The notes: generated by a model from the sequence alone, not told the origin. A stretch of DNA of 64,000 nt from Bipolaris cookei (GCA_002286855.1 NRSV01000047.1:247869-311868); one strand, 5' to 3'. Numbered from the stretch's first letter, positions 10,967-22,730 are shown. Program-made: numbers and translations.

Positions 10967-12586
10967 ATGGCGCCCGCCCAGCACAACCCGGCGCCTGCGC
11001 CTGCGCCCGCTAAGAAGGCAAAGGGCAAGAAGGCCGCCGACCCTTCGGAGCAGCAGAAGCAGATTCAGGCCAAGATTGCCCAGCTCGAACTCGACCAGGC
11101 CGGCGACAAGGAGCAGGAACTGGAAATCGGTGCGTCAATGCCTGGCCGTGCAAGTGGTGGGGGCGGGGATGCTCGAGGTGGCGTACACCACATGTGCAAT
11201 TCCATCGCCATCACCACGGCCCACGGCCCTCTCATGTAAAAATAAATCGCTGGCTGACCACGGCATGGACAGAACGCGAAGTTAAGAAAGCAAACCGTGA
11301 ACTCTCCTCGCTCCTCTCCAACATGGACGGCCCTCTCTCTCGCCTCGAGGTCGTCCAGAAGCGATATACCGAGCTGCTGTCCGACATGAAGCGCACCGAG
11401 CGCGAACACCAAAAGGCAAAGAAGCGCGGTGACCAGCTGCAAAAGGAAAAGGACGCCCAGCGTTCGGAGCTCAACAAGGTCACCACCATGAAGGACAAGC
11501 TCGACAAGCTGTCGCGTGACTTTGCAAAAGAGAATAAGAAGTTAAAAGATGAATTGCACAAGCTAGAGACCAGCGAGTCAGCCGCCCGCCAGGAACTCCA
11601 CGAGCGCCTTGAGCATCTTGTCAACGACGTCGACGATTGCATAGCCATTGCAAATGGGCCAGAGCCGCAGAACCAAGCCGAGCAAGAGTTGGACGAGCTG
11701 TAAGTCTGGTATCCGGGTGTGTGTTACATTGACTAAGACGCTTAGATTCCGCCAAAAGTTCAAGTCATTTATCGACCAATACGAGTTGCGCGAGCTGCAG
11801 TACCACTCAATGCTTCGGCTCAAGGAGCTAGAAATACAGTATCATTCTGCCCGCCTCGAGCAGCAGCGCAAACAGCAAGAAGCTGAATCGTCAAAGTCGC
11901 ATCAATTGACCCGCCAGGTCTCGACTTTTTCACAAACCGAAACCGAACTCCGCACCCAGCTCAACATTTATGTCGAAAAATTCAAACAGGTACGTCTAGT
12001 CTTCCACCCCTAGCTGGTCTGTATCATCATGGTTAATACTGACCAGATGCAGGTTGAGGAAACCCTCAACAACTCCAACGACCTCTTTCTCACGTTCCGC
12101 AAAGAAATGGAAGAAATGTCCAAGAAGACGAAGCGCCTCGAAAAGGAAAACCAAAATCTGCAGCGCCACAAGGACATTACCAATCGAAATATTGGCGAAA
12201 TGGTCGAGGAGCGCCAAAAGATGCAGGAGGAGCTTGCCAAGAAGACGAGGGAGGTCGAGGAACAGCGCAAGAAGATTGCCCGATTAGAGACGCTGTGCCG
12301 CGGCATGCAAGCACAGGGTCGCGGGCAAGTACCCATGCACGAGCTGGAGCGCGAGGAGCACGAGGAGGAAGACGAAGAGGTGACGGAGAGTGAGTACGAG
12401 TATGAAGATGAAGATAGCGCAGAGTACGACGACGACACCGAGGAAGACGGCGTTGAACCCGCACCTGAACGTCGACCCTTTGGACCCGTGCCACCCCCGC
12501 CCCCGCCGCAACCGCAGCCAGGCACGCAGGGTAAAGTCAACGGGCACAAACAGGTCAATGGGCAAATAAATGGAGTCAAACGCTAA
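10967..12586 (+). CDS. Taxilin-family coiled-coil protein
   Basis: Four exons, 10967-11129, 11273-11699, 11746-11989 and 12053-12586, make 455 residues. The ATG sits in a perfect GCCGCCATGG context. An Ala/Pro/Lys-rich N-terminus is followed by about 300 residues of almost continuous heptad coiled coil (RELSSLLSNMDGPLSRLEVV, then QRYTEL-type and FKSFIDQYELRE segments), the taxilin signature region. An acidic patch (EEDEEVTESEYEYEDED) and a Pro-rich tail (PVPPPPPPQPQP) follow. Animal taxilins bind free syntaxins and the nascent-chain complex NAC; a role in vesicle traffic or translation is inferred here. Each junction preserves the heptads. The second junction splits a Leu codon (CT/A) within DELFRQKF. 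Confidence 0.9.
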
Positions 12587-14121
12587 TAGCAAATGTCAGT
12601 CTCTCATGTTGTTCCCTCGTCTTCTTATGCACAGTCTGCACTTGGTGTGCCCCCAAATTCGGCCCGCCACGTGTCCAAGATGTCGTTCACGGACCTTCTT
12701 GCTCGCCACTGCCGCCCTTTGAGTGACGATGATGTGGATCGGATAACATATTCCCTTCGTGATGTTCTTCAAGACGTACTGGCGGAACGTAGTGCGAGAA
12801 CTAGACAAAGACGCTGGCCGGATCGCGTGAAGAAGTGAGTTTGCTAGATGTTGAGGGATAGGAAGAGACGACAATCCGTCACGTTATTGTGTTATCATTA
12901 TTATACATTGTCTTTTAGACACCAGTGGATGGGATCAAAAGGAAAACGGAAAGGAGGGGTTTTATCATTGCGGTATTTTTAAGTTGCCCCCATTACTTCA
13001 GTGTAGAAAACACTTGGGTATTTTGTCTAACCCGATACAAAAGCGGCGGGGGTTGGTTAGGATAAGTTAGAAATGACGTGCCTGCGTTTGACCGGCTTTC
13101 AGAGACCCCCCCCCTCCCATTTCCTTTTCTTTTCTGATTTTATGACTATAAGTGATGAAGTTACGGTCTGGATCTACATTGTTCAAATTCAGCAGATCTA
13201 AGTAAATGAATTACAAACATGGGGAGGGTTGTTCACATACTCTGCTTGTATCTAGATAGAAGATTTGTATTATCTTCATACCATTCCCCTAACTCACAGA
13301 CTTTTTTTGTCGTTTGTTGAAGTTGCATCAAACTAAATTCCACGAATGTGCAGCGCGAGCAGCGTTCATACCAACTACAAGCAGCACCAATGGACAGAAG
13401 AATTACTGGCTGCTCAACATGGCGCTTCTGCTGCTAGTAGCGAAAAGGCAGGGGAAGAAAGGGTATCCTAATTACTCACCAGAAAAAAAAAGTTCTGGAT
13501 ATTCAAGGTCTCCAGTTTTTTAAAGCTTGTTAGCGGATTGGTCGGTACCGTACATTGCCTTTCTCTCTCTCTCTTTCTCTCACTCACTCTCCTTGTAAAC
13601 CCCATCGACCCCTAAAAGAAGGAATCAAAGAAAAAAGGGAAAAACCAATAGGAAGATTGTATCTCGACAACAGTATGTCCGCTTAACATGTAATCACCCT
13701 CTCTTCCCTCGGCATAGCGCTCGAAAGTAATCAGCTTACTTACTACCAAACATCCTTTTGCGTTGGAGGGGGGGGGGGGGGTTCCTACTCCCCTCATTTT
13801 CTTCACAAAAAAATATGTATATGAGTTCAAAACCCTATATCCGACGCCGCTTATCCTAATTATATTTCCTATAACAGTTTTTAGGGAATGAAAAGTATGG
13901 GTCACGAGGAGCTGATCAGCAACACGGAGATGGGGGCTATATTATCTTCTTTTCAAGGGTGTTTGTTTCGAAGAATTCGGGGTTAAAATAGTTTTGAGTT
14001 ACCAACGGGATTTATATATGGTGGCGTTGGATACTGCGTCTTGGCGCTGAGTTGGGCGTGTGTGTTTTTGGTTGGCCAGATCTTTGATAACTTTTGACGC
14101 TGTTGGTATTGTGTATGATTT
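12587..14121. other. 3' intergenic region after taxilin
   Basis: No supported gene. It contains a C9 run near 13106, a TC-rich microsatellite-like stretch (13560-13590) and a G14 run at 13768-13781. One 81-codon frame directly after the taxilin stop (12593-12838) has no recognisable content and is probably 3' UTR. Confidence 0.5.
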
Positions 14122-14391
14122 TTGGATGGAGGCGTGATTGTAACTCCTGGACCTAGCATTATGGATTTGTCGCCTATGGAGGCAGAGATTGGGGTGAGAC
14201 GGGGTCTTGTGTATGTTGTTGCTCCTTTTGGTGGGGTGCTGGGTAAACCTGCTGCTGGTGCTATCAAGGAACAGGGCAACCGGGTAGTGGAGAATTCCAG
14301 GGAGATTTGGTATTTTGCTGTGGGTACGGTTGTGCTGGTTGTTACGAGGGGGATCAAGTTGGGCAGTGTGCTGGCTGTGGGCAGGGTGTGA
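14122..14391 (+). pseudogene. Possible remnant of an MFS (monocarboxylate-type) transporter C-terminus
   Basis: An 89-codon frame resembles the last two transmembrane segments of fungal monocarboxylate-type MFS transporters. Its segments IGVRRGLVYVVAPFGGVLG and PAAGAI are like the usual GVR.G......G.PI.GAL motif, and the end IWYFAVGTVVLVVTRGIKLG has the size and character of a final TM helix. Upstream sequence (14060-14120) continues in similar style but with stops. No start or complete domain is visible, so this is best viewed as a truncated, decaying copy. The match is by eye only. Confidence 0.35.
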
Positions 14392-14481
14392 GCCTATTGC
14401 CAGCTCCAAAGGCACTCTTCTTCCGGTCACATGTATCAGACACGTGGTAAAAAAACCTAACATAACTCGATTATTTAGACA

Positions 14482-16140
14482 TTACCAGCCTGATTTTCCC
14501 CCATCTACCAACAGTGTATCAACATTGGTTTCTCCTTGTAGTGCTTTTACAGTGAGCAGGCCAGTTGGCACAGCATCCAGAACAAGATTGCCACTGCACA
14601 GTGTATAACCGTCCAGAGTTCCAGGCAACGCGCTGACCACGATATCCTTCTCGCTGATCTTCGGCGCCAATGTCCCGGGCTGTGTAAAAGGGGCAACGAT
14701 ACGCACATGAATATCCTTGCAAGAGCTAGGCGCCGACACAGCAACAGTCGTGTTAACAACCTTGCCGTCCAGAGCCGTCAAGCTCTGCACAACGAATATC
14801 TGGTTGCTAATCGAAAATTCTTGTTGAAAGCCCGTACCACTCACAGAAAAGAAAGTTGCATTTCGGATCGAGGGTCCAGATACCGAGAAGGGGAAACAAG
14901 TCGTGGTTCCATATCCAGCGGCACCGCGACCAAAAACAGACTGCCCAATTTCGGTTTCGGCGACAAGTGCAATGTCCGTCTCATCCTGACCCATGCGAAG
15001 TGTAAGTGAATTTAGACTTCCGTGTCCCGCTGCAGTCAGCACTCTAATCTTTCCCGAAAGTGTCAATTTTCCATCGATCTTGGAGTAATCATACGTAACG
15101 TTAATCGGCTTGACGGAGATTGCCGTGACAACGTCACCAAGTTGCACGTGAGATGGCACAGTATCGATGGCGCGGCGCATGAGCTCGACACAAGTATCTA
15201 AGAACACGGATCCCTGAGCAAATAGCGCTCGCATGGTAGCGTTACCGTCGCTCTCGTAGAGCCGAAGGTCAGAGTTCATAGTCTCATTGTGCGAAGTCAC
15301 CAACGGACCGCCTTTATTGCCCGTCCAATGCACATATTCTCCTAAAACATTAGCGTCAAAATTCCGCGCGTCGTGTCGAAGTTACTACCGCCATTGGTGT
15401 TGTTAGGCGTGACAAACGTGTCGTCCACAACTTCGGGGAAGCCGCCATGGTGGACCGAGCCCATGGTATGGCCGCAGGCCGTGAGGCCGATGGCATCTTC
15501 CACTTTTTCGAAGCCCGCACGCTCGAAGAAGACGAGGGTTTCTTCAAGACTTGTTTCTGGTGCTGGGACGCCTGTTGTTGAGCCTGCGGAGAGAGCGTCA
15601 ATGTGCCCGGGGCGATAGGGCATGTTGTTACCTCCACATAGGTTGTTCGACATGACGGTTCCGATTGCAATTAGATCAGCCACTGGGTTTCTAGTCAGCC
15701 AAAAAGAAATAAATAAACATGACGATTGGAACGAAGATTGGACACATACTGGAGACAGCGCCGTTGACATACGGTCTCCAAAAGGTAAAACTGTCGTTGA
15801 ATGCACTCCCCTTGTTCTCTTCCCTTGCCGTCTCAAAACCAATGCTTGCATCCACGCCACCCGTACCTGCGCTCACATTGGCCGTTATGAAGTCGTGGAA
15901 AAGAACACGCATCCATTGAGCTGCTGTCGTGCGCCCACTAGTTAGTGCCGCATTCCCCATCTGCGTCACATAGCGGTCACAGGGCGTGATTGCAGAAGAA
16001 AAGTTGGATGCGTAGGCGCCCCAATTGTCGACGAGAATGTGCTCAAGGAGATGTGCCTGGACATCAGGATAGTAGAGTGCGGCGCTGACCGTAGAAGCAA
16101 TCACTGCGATTGCGGTCGCGATGTTGATTGCGGTGAACAT
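14482..16140 (-). pseudogene. Secreted heme peroxidase (class II-like), broken by a one-base frameshift
   Basis: Exon 1 is 16140-15750 and exon 2 starts at 15682 (intron 15683-15749). Residues 1-20 are a signal peptide. The distal heme motif is RVLFHDFI (catalytic Arg and His), followed by GTGGVDASIGFE. The proximal-His region is GLTACGHTMGSVHHGGFPEV. After NFDTTRGI the frame shifts at a TTTT run (plus AAAA, 15358-15361) and stops at 15342. The adjacent frame continues at once as FDANVLGEYVHWTGNKGG and runs to 14482. The exons total 1592 nt, one short of 531 codons, so a single missing base explains the break. Known relatives oxidise phenolics or other substrates with H2O2. Either a recent pseudogene or a homopolymer sequencing error; the rest of the frame is clean. 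Confidence 0.82.
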
Positions 16141-16890
16141 AATGACTCGCTGGATTCTCCGCCCGACATGGAGGTAACATGGTTGTACGATACATATATA
16201 CGCGGGATTTTGTTAGTAGACGCCAGCTGCATGACTATTGTCAATAGTGTATTTGGCTTTGGGCAATATTCCTATCTTGAAGGTGAGTCTGGTGGCGAGT
16301 GGTGTTGAGCCGCGGAGGGACAGGTGAGATGAAACGAGTAAATAGCTCTTTCTGTTTTCTGATAATATAGGGAATATGCTATTGGTCGCTGAGCACGTGT
16401 GTATCTTGTTGTAGTATATTTCTAATGCTGAGGTAAACATGCAATAAGCGGGGATACGTACGCCCCTTGTCAGATGAGTAAGGGGAAACTCAGAGGATTG
16501 GGTAGGAGATCGGAGGCGTGCAGCCAGGGCGGGTTGGTGTCTTTTCTTCGATTCCTACAAGAGGCTATCATGAGTACAGCAGAAAAACTTCTAAAATCCC
16601 ACATGTAGTCCAAACAGCTCTTCTTGATTATCTACCTAGCGTCGCGAAGTGTGTAGAGTGCGAATAAGAGGAGGATGGTGATTGGCCGAGTGCGGCGACA
16701 GGGTCTTGCGGGGAAGCAACACGAGCATGAACCGAGGCATGGCCATCGCAACTCGCCAACCTCAATGCCCATTACCGGCAAATACCCGGGCCCTGAACAT
16801 GTGGAGACATGGAACAAGAGGCGCGCTATTTAGCATCCACTTCCCCGGACCCGTCATGGCGCCACACAGAGCTCTCTCCCTTTCACCAGC
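16141..16890. promoter_or_regulatory. Divergent upstream region, peroxidase / nitronate monooxygenase
   Basis: A head-to-head spacer of 750 bp. A TATATATA-containing patch (16190-16200) is 50-60 bp from the peroxidase ATG. Toward 16890 the sequence becomes CT-rich (TCTCTCCCTTTCACCAGC), typical of a fungal leader just before an ATG. No coding content is recognised. Confidence 0.5.
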
Positions 16891-17946
16891 ATGGCGCCAC
16901 CAGTATTGCAGACGCCCCTATCCCAGCTGCTGGGCATCCAGCACCCCATCATTCTAGCCGGCATGGCGAGAACCTCTGGAGGTCCTCTCGCAGCCGCCGT
17001 GTCCAACGCTGGCGGTCTTGGTGTCATTGGCGGTCTGGGCTACACGCCTGCCCAGCTCCAGTCCATCATCGACGACCTCAAGTCCAACCTTAATGACCAG
17101 AATCTCCCCTTTGGTGTCGATCTTGCCCTGCCTCAGGTAGGCGGCAGCGCGCGCAAGACGAACCACGACTACACGCATGGCCAGCTGGATGAGCTTATCG
17201 AGGTGACTATCAAGAATGGAGCAAAGCTGTTTGTCAGCGCCGTGGGCGTGCCTCCTGCGCGCACAATCAAGAGGCTCCATGAGGCGGGCATCTTGATTAT
17301 GAACATGGTTGGACACCCCAAGCACGCGAAAAAGGCGCTGGACGCTGGCGTGGACATTGTATGCGCCCAGGGCGGAGAGGGCGGTGGCCACACGGGCGAT
17401 ATTGCAAACAGCATCCTGATACCGGCTGTTGTGGACGTTGCGCGCAAATACAAGAGCCCGTTGACAGGCGAGCCGGCCATGGTGGTGGCTGCAGGAGGCA
17501 TCTACAACGGCCGCAGTCTAGCCAGCAGTCTGATGCAAGGCGCGCAGGGCGTATGGGTGGGCACGCGCTTTGTCGCCTCAACCGAGGCAGGCTGCTCCAA
17601 GATGCACAAAGAAAACGTCGTAACAGCCGACTTCACAGACACGGGTCGCACACTGGTTGTCAGCGGCCGCCCCCTGCGGGTCAGGTACAACGACTACATC
17701 AAGGAATGGCATCAGAGGGAGGACGAGATCAAGAAGCTGACGGAAGCGGGCATTGTGCCCATTGCCAAGGACATGGACGACGGCAAGGACGTGGACATCC
17801 CGTTCCTGATGGGGCAGGTCGCGGGCGTGATTGACGACATCAAGCCCGCAAAGCAGATTGTCGACGAAATGGTGCAAGAGGCAGTGGACATGCTGAGATT
17901 GGGCCAAACGTACATAGGAGCGGCGGGAGTTAGGAGTAAGCTGTAG
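16891..17946 (+). CDS. Nitronate monooxygenase (2-nitropropane dioxygenase family), FMN-dependent
   Basis: A 351-residue intronless TIM-barrel flavoprotein. The N-terminus QHPIILAGMA and the SNAGGLGVIGGLGY loop are the phosphate/FMN-binding start of the family. Later come CAQGGEGGGHTGD (the His-containing catalytic loop), VVAAGGIYNG, and QGVWVGTRFVASTEA, the C-terminal FMN-phosphate site. Known reaction: oxidation of propionate-3-nitronate and alkyl nitronates to carbonyl compounds and nitrite or nitrate, a detoxification step. No targeting peptide is seen, so it is probably cytosolic. The start at 16891 begins the barrel directly. Length is normal for the fungal subgroup. Confidence 0.92.
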   Translation: MAPPVLQTPLSQLLGIQHPIILAGMARTSGGPLAAAVSNAGGLGVIGGLGYTPAQLQSIIDDLKSNLNDQNLPFGVDLALPQVGGSARKTNHDYTHGQLDELIEVTIKNGAKLFVSAVGVPPARTIKRLHEAGILIMNMVGHPKHAKKALDAGVDIVCAQGGEGGGHTGDIANSILIPAVVDVARKYKSPLTGEPAMVVAAGGIYNGRSLASSLMQGAQGVWVGTRFVASTEAGCSKMHKENVVTADFTDTGRTLVVSGRPLRVRYNDYIKEWHQREDEIKKLTEAGIVPIAKDMDDGKDVDIPFLMGQVAGVIDDIKPAKQIVDEMVQEAVDMLRLGQTYIGAAGVRSKL

Positions 17947-18665
17947 TAAGGACAGGGTGCGGGAGTTTAAGTTTGTTTTGAGTTGCCGGGCTTGGGCGTG
18001 TCTGTGCTGTTTGTGTTTCGGTAGGGCTGCATCAGCCCTGAGTTGCTTGTTCATGTTTCGGTTCGTGGGACGGGTAGTGTAATATTAATTTGGTGTGCAA
18101 CTGTCGAGTTGAAGAGACTCGCCGTGCACGCCCGCTCTTGGGCCAGCAGTGCTGAAACCCCTCAAAACATCCATACTTTTTGTTTTATTTTGGGTGTGTC
18201 TGACGAGCAAGCACACCATGTCTCTGGCCCGGCGGCTGTCGCAGTATGAGCATGAGTATGTCGAAGGGGGTCCTCTGTGCAGGCGAGCGGCATCTCGGAG
18301 ATCTGCGACCAGGATCGCGCTGCCCGAACACATGGCAGCACCAGTCGTGACCAAGCTCAGGAGAGAGCTGACGGCGGCCGTTGGATTCCCCTCCGCGATA
18401 TTCACAACTAATACTGTACATAGCTTTCTCCCATTTGCGGCCCGGCCAGACCTGACATCTTTATCTCTGCCTCTGTCGACCATCCCAGGCCCCTGGCATT
18501 TGCCGTCCGTCCGCCCGTCTCCACTCGCTACCAACGGCCTCTACCGCATCGCCGTCTCATCCCTCGTCCCCGTCTGCGGCGCGCGCTCGCCAGACCACAC
18601 TCCTGCCTGACCATAGATGACGCTGGTTGCGCAGTCGATTCCACGGAGCAGCGGCGCATCATTCC
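17947..18665. other. Spacer between nitronate monooxygenase and the kinase
   Basis: Holds the 3' end of the first gene and the promoter and leader of the next. Toward 18600 it is C-rich with CT blocks (CATCCCTCGTCCCCGTCTGCGG-like sequence). A 153-codon frame on the plus strand (18149-18610) has biased composition and no domain, and I do not treat it as coding. Confidence 0.5.
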
Positions 18666-21493
18666 ATGCAGTCAAATCTCAGAGCCCAGGCTGAGATTCA
18701 GGCCCAGAGGAAGAAGGTATGTCTGGTCCTCGTCTTGCTCTCATCCGTCCCTTGCCACCCCAGGCAAACGCCTGTGCGCCCGCAACAAGCAAATCCCACG
18801 AGCGAAAATTGGGCAACGGAGATGAGAGTGTGCAAGAGTGAAAGAGACAGAGAGACTGACCCTCGCTGACTCCTCGTGAACAGCAGCTTGCAAACTCGTA
18901 TAAACAGCTACTCGAGTAAGCCCTCGTTGTCACACCATGCGCGCGCTCCCAGCGCGTCCTTCACATGCACCTGTGTCCTGACACCCCCAACAGTGAATTC
19001 GCCGCTACCGACCTCAAGACCGTCGGCAATTATACCGTCGGCAGACTGATAGGCAAGGGCAGCTTTGGAAAAGTCTACTTGGCATCACACAAGCTCAGCA
19101 ATGGCTCCAGAGTGCGTCGTCGGAGCATGGTCGCAATTTCGGCACCACAACGCTGACCACCACACAGGTCGTGCTCAAGAGCGCGAGAAAGGATGATGCC
19201 AACCTCGCGCGCGAAATCCACCATCACCGCCAGTTCATACACCCACACATTGCTCGCCTGTACGAAGTCATAGTCACGGAGCAGATGGTCTGGCTGGTGC
19301 TCGAGTACTGTCCCGGCGATGAACTATACAACTACCTCCTGGCCAAGGGCGCTCTCGAGCCCGCCAAAGTCCAGCGCATCTTCACCCAGCTCGTCGGTGC
19401 CGTCACCTATGTCCACAACAAGTCGTGCGTCCACCGCGATCTCAAGCTCGAGAACATCCTCCTGGATAAACATGGCGATGTCAAGCTGGTCGACTTTGGC
19501 TTCACCCGCGAATACGAGGGCAAGTCTAACTATCTGCAAACATGGTGCGGGACAATATGCTACAGCGCTCCGGAAATGCTCAAGGGCGAAAAGTATGCTG
19601 GTGAAAAAGTAGACGTTTGGAGTTTGGGCATCATTCTCTACGCCCTGTTGGTGGGCGAGCTGCCTTTTGACGACGACGATGAAATGGTTACCAAGACAAG
19701 AATCCTAAAAGAGGAGCCAAAATTTCCAGACTCTTTTCCTTCACAGGCAAAGGAGTTGTGCCAGTCGTTGCTTTCGAAACGGCCGATTCTGCGTCCTACC
19801 TTAGCCGACATACTCCAAAACCCTTGGTTGTCGGAACACGCGCCGCGTCAGCAAGAGACGCTAAAGCTGCAACAGCCAGCTCCCTTTTCCACCGAGCTAG
19901 AGAAGGAGGTTCTGCAGCGTATGCGTGCCGCTGGAGTCGATATTGACATGGTGATTGAGAATGTATTGGCACAAAGATGTGACTCTCTGGCCGGTTGGTG
20001 GGCATTGTTGCTCGAGAAGGAAGAACGAAAAGCTAGGAGGAGAGAACGGAAACGAAAAGAAAGGGAGGCAGAAGCGAAGAGTCTTCGGCGGTTGAGTGCT
20101 GCAAGCAGTCGTCTCGACAAGCTTGCACCTACCATTAGGGAGACGGACGAAGAAGGGTACCACCCACCCCAGACACCAAAAAGTCGCGGTAGAACGGCGA
20201 ACCGCAGCAGTTTACATGGTGAGTCAAATGATTCTCTCAATCGAGGAATAATGCTAACTTTGACAAGGTGCCCCAGAATTACCGCGTCTCCCGGAATCGC
20301 TCACTTCTCCCAATCTCACAATTGACGACAAGCCCCTACCTCCAATTGACCCTCCCCGAGGGCGCAAATCCCACTCTGCGTCACGGCCACCACTTCCTGC
20401 GAAAGATATTGATAGGCGGAGATCACGTAGTAGCATGCTGCAAGTTGTTTCCAATCCCGATCTCCTTTCACCAAACGGATTTGTACCTAAACCACGTCGG
20501 AAGCAGCCCATCATTGGCCACCTACTATCCCTCCGAAATTGGATAAAAGAGACATCCAAGCGCGCACGGTCACCGAACTCGAAAGCTAGCAGTGTGCAGT
20601 CACCAAAACTACCTGAAAATAGGTCTCCAGACGGGAGTAGACGAAGGCTGAATACAGCCAACCGGTCGTCTGTTTACACGAACCCAAAGTCACCGCCAAT
20701 GGCACCGGTTTCAACCAGACCACGGACATCCACACACGGCTCAGGCTCTGTGAGACGACTATCAGCATCTCCAGCTCCATTGACACCACGGTCGTCATAC
20801 CGTCGGTCGTCTGGTGGACTCCGAGGGCGCAAGTCTACGTCATCATCTGTATCTTCGATCCGCAGCATGCCACACCACCATCACTCGCACAGCAAAGCCT
20901 CGTCAACCTCCTCGGCCTCACTCGCCTCCCCTGCTGTCTCAACATCCGGTCACTCACACAAGCACTCCAAATCTCCCCATAACAGTATCAAAGTCCTGCC
21001 CGCTACACCTACCTCATCCTCTTTCCCCTCGAACATCCGCGTCGTCCGCTCCGGATACCCACCCGGCCTCGGCGAATCCAGTGCCGCATTCGGAAACGGC
21101 CACGCAATGCCACCTCAATCCCCCGGCCTCGTCTTTGCCAAGCGCAAACGCAGTGTCTTCAAAGGCCCCATGCTCAACGTCAACACGGGCATTAGCAACG
21201 GCAGTGCAGCAGGCGGTGGTGGGTGGCGCGGCAGAAGCGGCGAAGGGGGTTCGGGAAGTCGTGGCACGAGTTCGCAGGGTAGACGCAGCGGAGAGATTCT
21301 GGGTATTACTGAGGAAGATGAGGAGGAAGAGGAGGAGATTGAGGAGGTGGAAACGTTTGGGGGCCGCCTGGGTGAGGGCGAATTTGTAGAGGAGGTTTTG
21401 GGACCGCCTCTTACGCCGCCGATGAAGGAGGACAAAGAGATGGAGAAGGAAAAGGAAAAGGAGAAGGAGAAGGAGAAGGTTGGGGATGCTTGA
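18666..21493 (+). CDS. CAMKL-type Ser/Thr protein kinase (Kin4-like) with a long disordered tail
   Basis: Five exons, 18666-18716, 18884-18915, 18994-19111, 19168-20218 and 20268-21493, give 825 residues. The kinase domain (about 40-300) has GKGSFGKV (P-loop, 48-55), VVLK (ATP Lys), HRDLKLEN (catalytic Asp ~158), DFG (~176) and CGTICYSAPE. All catalytic residues are intact. The closest style I can name is the Kin4/Snf1-related CAMKL group, which in yeast includes spindle-position checkpoint kinases; the subgroup is tentative. The C-terminal half is Ser/Pro/Arg-rich, with His repeats (MPHHHHSHS), a Glu run and a final EKEKEKEKEKEK tract. The start is placed at the first ATG that joins to the short conserved leader QLANSYKQLLDEF. 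Exon 2 has a NAGNAG acceptor. Confidence 0.85.
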
Positions 21494-22294
21494 GGTGGGG
21501 GGTTTTTGAAGGTAAAAGTTGTTTTTGTTGCTGGAGTTCTTCTTCTTCTTCTTCTTTTTCTTCTTTTTTTTCTTTCTTACGCGTGAGTTGATCGGATTAG
21601 ACATTTGTTCGATTGTGGGATTGTTGTTGTTGTAGATGTCGATCTTTTTTCCTTTGCTTCTCTACCTTTTTTTCTTTATTCTTGTCATGGCATCATTCCC
21701 CGATCCCCCTGTACGTCCTTTTTTTCCTTTATTTACTCTTCTTATATCCCTTGGATGTGTATGCCAATGTAGTAAGCCATCTTCTTTTTTCTTTCCTTTC
21801 CCCTCTCATTTTTGCATTGGCATCATCACTCATATAGCATACCCTTTGGCGTCTATAGGTTTCCTCCTCCCCCCCCCTTCTTTCTAATTTGCGAAAAAAT
21901 GATAATTTGGTACTCTTATCTCTTTCTCTCATCTCCCCTCGCAAACGAATGTCATCACTAGGATCGACAAACATAGTGCTGACAACTTAACTCACCGATA
22001 TGAGTAATACACGTAACCTCCCGAACCCAATCTCCCGGGACGATACATAAAAGATAGCATTGGCCATCACCAGCTACTTACCCCAATCCAGTCTCCAACT
22101 TTCTCATACACACACACCAGGGGTACGCAAGCAAAAGAAGCGGTGGAGTCGCGGGGGGAGGGGGGGAGGGCGGTTGGTCCCGAAAGTCATCGCGTATCCT
22201 TTTCGAAAGAGGAAAACACTACATCGATACAATCAATAGGGGTTGTGTCACATAGTACAACCGCATCCATTCCTATTAGATGTACTAAAAATCT

Positions 22295-22316
22295 GGGGGG
22301 GTGGGGGGGGGGGGGG
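22295..22316 (+). repeat. Interrupted poly-G tract (G7-T-G14)
   Basis: Read directly: seven G, one T, fourteen G. It could form a G-quadruplex on the plus strand and is prone to sequencing and length error. Confidence 0.9.
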
Positions 22317-22730
22317 TGAAAAGGGAAATTAAGAAACAAAGACCCCCAGGATGGCAAATGATACTTTGCTCAGTGTAATCAAGTGTGCTGACTGTGTAAG
22401 TGAATAGCCAGGGGGTGGGGGTGATTGCAATGCATGCGGTGTGATACTGTAGTTGCATGCAACATCAGGGATAAGTACGAAAGAGAAGGGAAAAAAAAGA
22501 AAGTCCGACAAGTGACTCTCTCTCCCAGCTAAACGAGCGTCGCAGTAACAGTACCTCGATTGGAAAAGGAAAAAAAAGAAACATAGTATGTAGGAATGAT
22601 TTAGGGAGTTTTATCGATACAAAGGTAAGGACCAAAAGCGGAAACTGATTACATGCCCTCATGACCGTTACAAAAAACGGCTCTCGGGTAAAAACAAAAA
22701 AAAGGGAAAAACGGTCCTATGGTACAAACA

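Noticed and set aside
10663..11013. A plus-strand frame with an alanine run.
   Set aside because: The alanines come from the (GCT)9 microsatellite, and the frame overlaps the taxilin start in another frame.
12593..12838. An 81-codon frame just after the taxilin stop.
   Set aside because: No conserved content; most simply the taxilin 3' UTR.
18149..18610. A 153-codon plus-strand frame in the kinase promoter.
   Set aside because: Biased Ser/Pro/Leu composition, no domain; overlaps promoter-like sequence.
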